Notes under the pieces: generated by a model | Told to the model about the DNA's origin: nothing | Seen by the model: only the letters and a program-made list of their open reading frames with translations | The model's database searches: none | From: Pseudomonadota bacterium | Lineage (GTDB): Bacteria > Pseudomonadota > Alphaproteobacteria > Rhizobiales > Methylopilaceae | Assembly (NCBI GenBank): GCA_023430145.1 | Contig: JAEZCD010000162.1 | Span: 1-14,586 of the forward strand | Reading direction: 5' to 3' | Length of the DNA stretch: 14,586 nt | In this document: positions 13,739 through 14,586 of the stretch, piece after piece | Position numbering within the stretch: position 1 is the first letter of the stretch | Layout: each line of letters starts with the position of its first letter | Made by a program: the position numbers and the translations under genes

Positions 13739-14586
13739 TCAGCGGAAGTCGCGCGTCTTCACCTTGATGCCGCCGTCGAAGCGGAGGTCGGGGATGTAGA
13801 TGTCGCGGGCTTTCCGGCCGAGCGTCTCGCGTTCGTCCGGGCCGCCGCCGCCCTTGGCCTCGTCGCCGCGGCCATGCGGCAAGGGAAAGGCTTCCTCGCG
13901 GTCGCCGACGCTGCGCAGAAGCTCGGACAGGTCGGTGAGGCGCTCGGCGACGACGTGGATCACCTCGCCGGCGCGCTGCACCTTCCCCCGCACAGCCATC
14001 ATGCCGGCCCCGAGGACGACCCGCCGCTGCCGCTCGAACAGGCTTTGCCAGACGACGAGGTTGGCGATGCCGGTCTCGTCCTCGAGGGTGATGAACATGA
14101 CGCCTTTGGCCGAGCCCGGCCTTTGCCGGACGAGCACGAGGCCGGCGGTGGAGATGCGCCGTCCGTCGCGCATGCGCGCAATGTCGGCCGTGCGCACCAT
14201 GCCGGCGCGGTCGAGCTCTTCGCGCAGGAAGCTCACGGGGTGGCGGCGCAGCGTGAGGCCGGTGCTGCGAAAATCCTCCACCACCTCGGCGCCGGCGGTC
14301 ATGGGTTCGAGCGCGACTTCGGGCTCGAGGATTTCCGGGCGGAAGAGCTCGGGTTGCTCTTCGCTCTCAGGATCCGCTCGTCCCCCCGAAGGCGGGGACC
14401 CAGGCCCCTTCTCCTGCTGCTGGATCCCCGCATTCGCGGGGATGAGCGGCGATCGGATCGAACCCCCGGTGTCGTCCCCGGCGGAGCGAAGCTCGGGGAA
14501 GGGGACCCAGCCTTCCTGCAAGTCGCCTTCCCGACCCTCGTCCTCGGTCCCCTTCCCCTCGCCGCTTGCGCGGCTCGGCCGGGGAC
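13739..14586 (-). CDS. dnaE2: Error-prone DNA polymerase DnaE2, C-terminal part
   Basis: The frame is open from the right edge to TGA at 13741-13739 and ends in the DnaE2 signature GIKVKTRDFR. Recognisable blocks from the N side: EILEPEVALEPMTAGAEVVEDFRSTGLTLRRHPVSFLREEL, then an OB-fold (RISTAGLVLVRQRPGSAKGVMFITLEDETGIANLVVW ... GKVQRAGEVIHVVAERLTDLSELL), and FPLPHGRGDE plus ARDIYIPDLRFDGGIKVKTRDFR. DnaE2 is the polymerase of the ImuA/ImuB/DnaE2 translesion complex. Only about 280 codons are in view; the catalytic PHP and palm domains lie outside. From about 14370 to the edge the frame encodes a Gly/Pro/Glu-rich stretch made of palindromic DNA repeats, which I take to be an insertion not found in ordinary DnaE2. 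The gene is in the reverse orientation to imuAB instead of following them, so it must have its own promoter. Confidence 0.93.
   Translation of the reverse strand, partial: PRPSRASGEGKGTEDEGREGDLQEGWVPFPELRSAGDDTGGSIRSPLIPANAGIQQQEKGPGSPPSGGRADPESEEQPELFRPEILEPEVALEPMTAGAEVVEDFRSTGLTLRRHPVSFLREELDRAGMVRTADIARMRDGRRISTAGLVLVRQRPGSAKGVMFITLEDETGIANLVVWQSLFERQRRVVLGAGMMAVRGKVQRAGEVIHVVAERLTDLSELLRSVGDREEAFPLPHGRGDEAKGGGGPDERETLGRKARDIYIPDLRFDGGIKVKTRDFR
14380..14586. repeat. Cluster of at least four palindromic repeats inside dnaE2
   Basis: Four hairpin-forming units lie head to tail: GTCCCC/GGGGAC arms at 14380-14399; ATCCCCGC-ATTC-GCGGGGAT at 14424-14443; TCCCC plus GAGC-GAA-GCTC plus GGGGA at 14475-14499; and GTCCCC (14547-14552) with GGGGAC (14581-14586) around GCCGC-TTGC-GCGGC. 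Such units normally sit between genes. Here every one is read without a stop in the dnaE2 frame, giving for example SPLIPANAGIQQQ and GWVPFPELRSAGDD. The cluster may continue past the window edge. Confidence 0.85.

Noticed and set aside
13840..13900. A second repeat insertion in DnaE2 (FPLPHGRGDEAKGGGG)
   Set aside because: A FPLPHGRGDE-like stretch before the final IYIPDL...VKTRDFR block is normal in DnaE2 proteins.

Overview
The window is a high-GC, gene-dense chromosomal segment that looks like an alphaproteobacterium, most probably Hyphomicrobiales (Rhizobiales). The support is an imuA-imuB-dnaE2 type mutagenesis gene set, a GAAC-N7-GAAC SOS box (the alphaproteobacterial LexA site), a cyclase of the CHD-TM-FlgO-like-TPR type common in that group, and several families of short GC-rich palindromic repeats between genes. 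No species can be named from the sequence alone. I see no transposase, phage gene, tRNA, rRNA or CRISPR array.

Layout. 1-813 (+): the 3' end of a 3-hydroxyacyl-CoA dehydrogenase gene, then an OsmC-family peroxidase-like gene. 861-3817 (-): a membrane class III adenylate/guanylate cyclase with TPRs, preceded by a small GT-A-like glycosyltransferase that probably starts at TTG. 3922-8150 (-): an RND efflux pump (membrane fusion protein plus inner-membrane transporter, overlapping as GTGA). It is divergent from a TetR repressor gene (8291-8854, +). The 140 bp between them holds a perfect 14-bp palindrome lying exactly between the -35 and -10 of the pump promoter, a simple repression switch. 8855-9271 is a 417-bp non-coding block of tandem and inverted repeats. 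9272-10400 (+) is prfB (RF2), complete only if a programmed +1 frameshift at CTT TGA C is read. 10597-12784 (+) is an SOS box followed by imuA and imuB. 12796-13026 is a pair of inverted double-hairpin repeats. 13036-13611 (-) is an exported single-domain sensor-like (Cache/PDC-like) protein. 13739-14586 (-) is the 3' end of dnaE2, running off the window.

How the genes work together. ImuA, ImuB and DnaE2 form the SOS-induced translesion mutasome. dnaE2 usually follows imuB in one operon, but here it sits in the opposite orientation with an unrelated gene between, as if the dnaE2 end had been inverted. The dnaE2 reading frame also contains at least four palindromic repeat units of the kind otherwise found between genes, translated in frame as an extra segment of roughly 70 or more residues. 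These two points, along with the promoter-embedded TetR operator, are the most interesting things here. The rest is ordinary housekeeping or accessory content.
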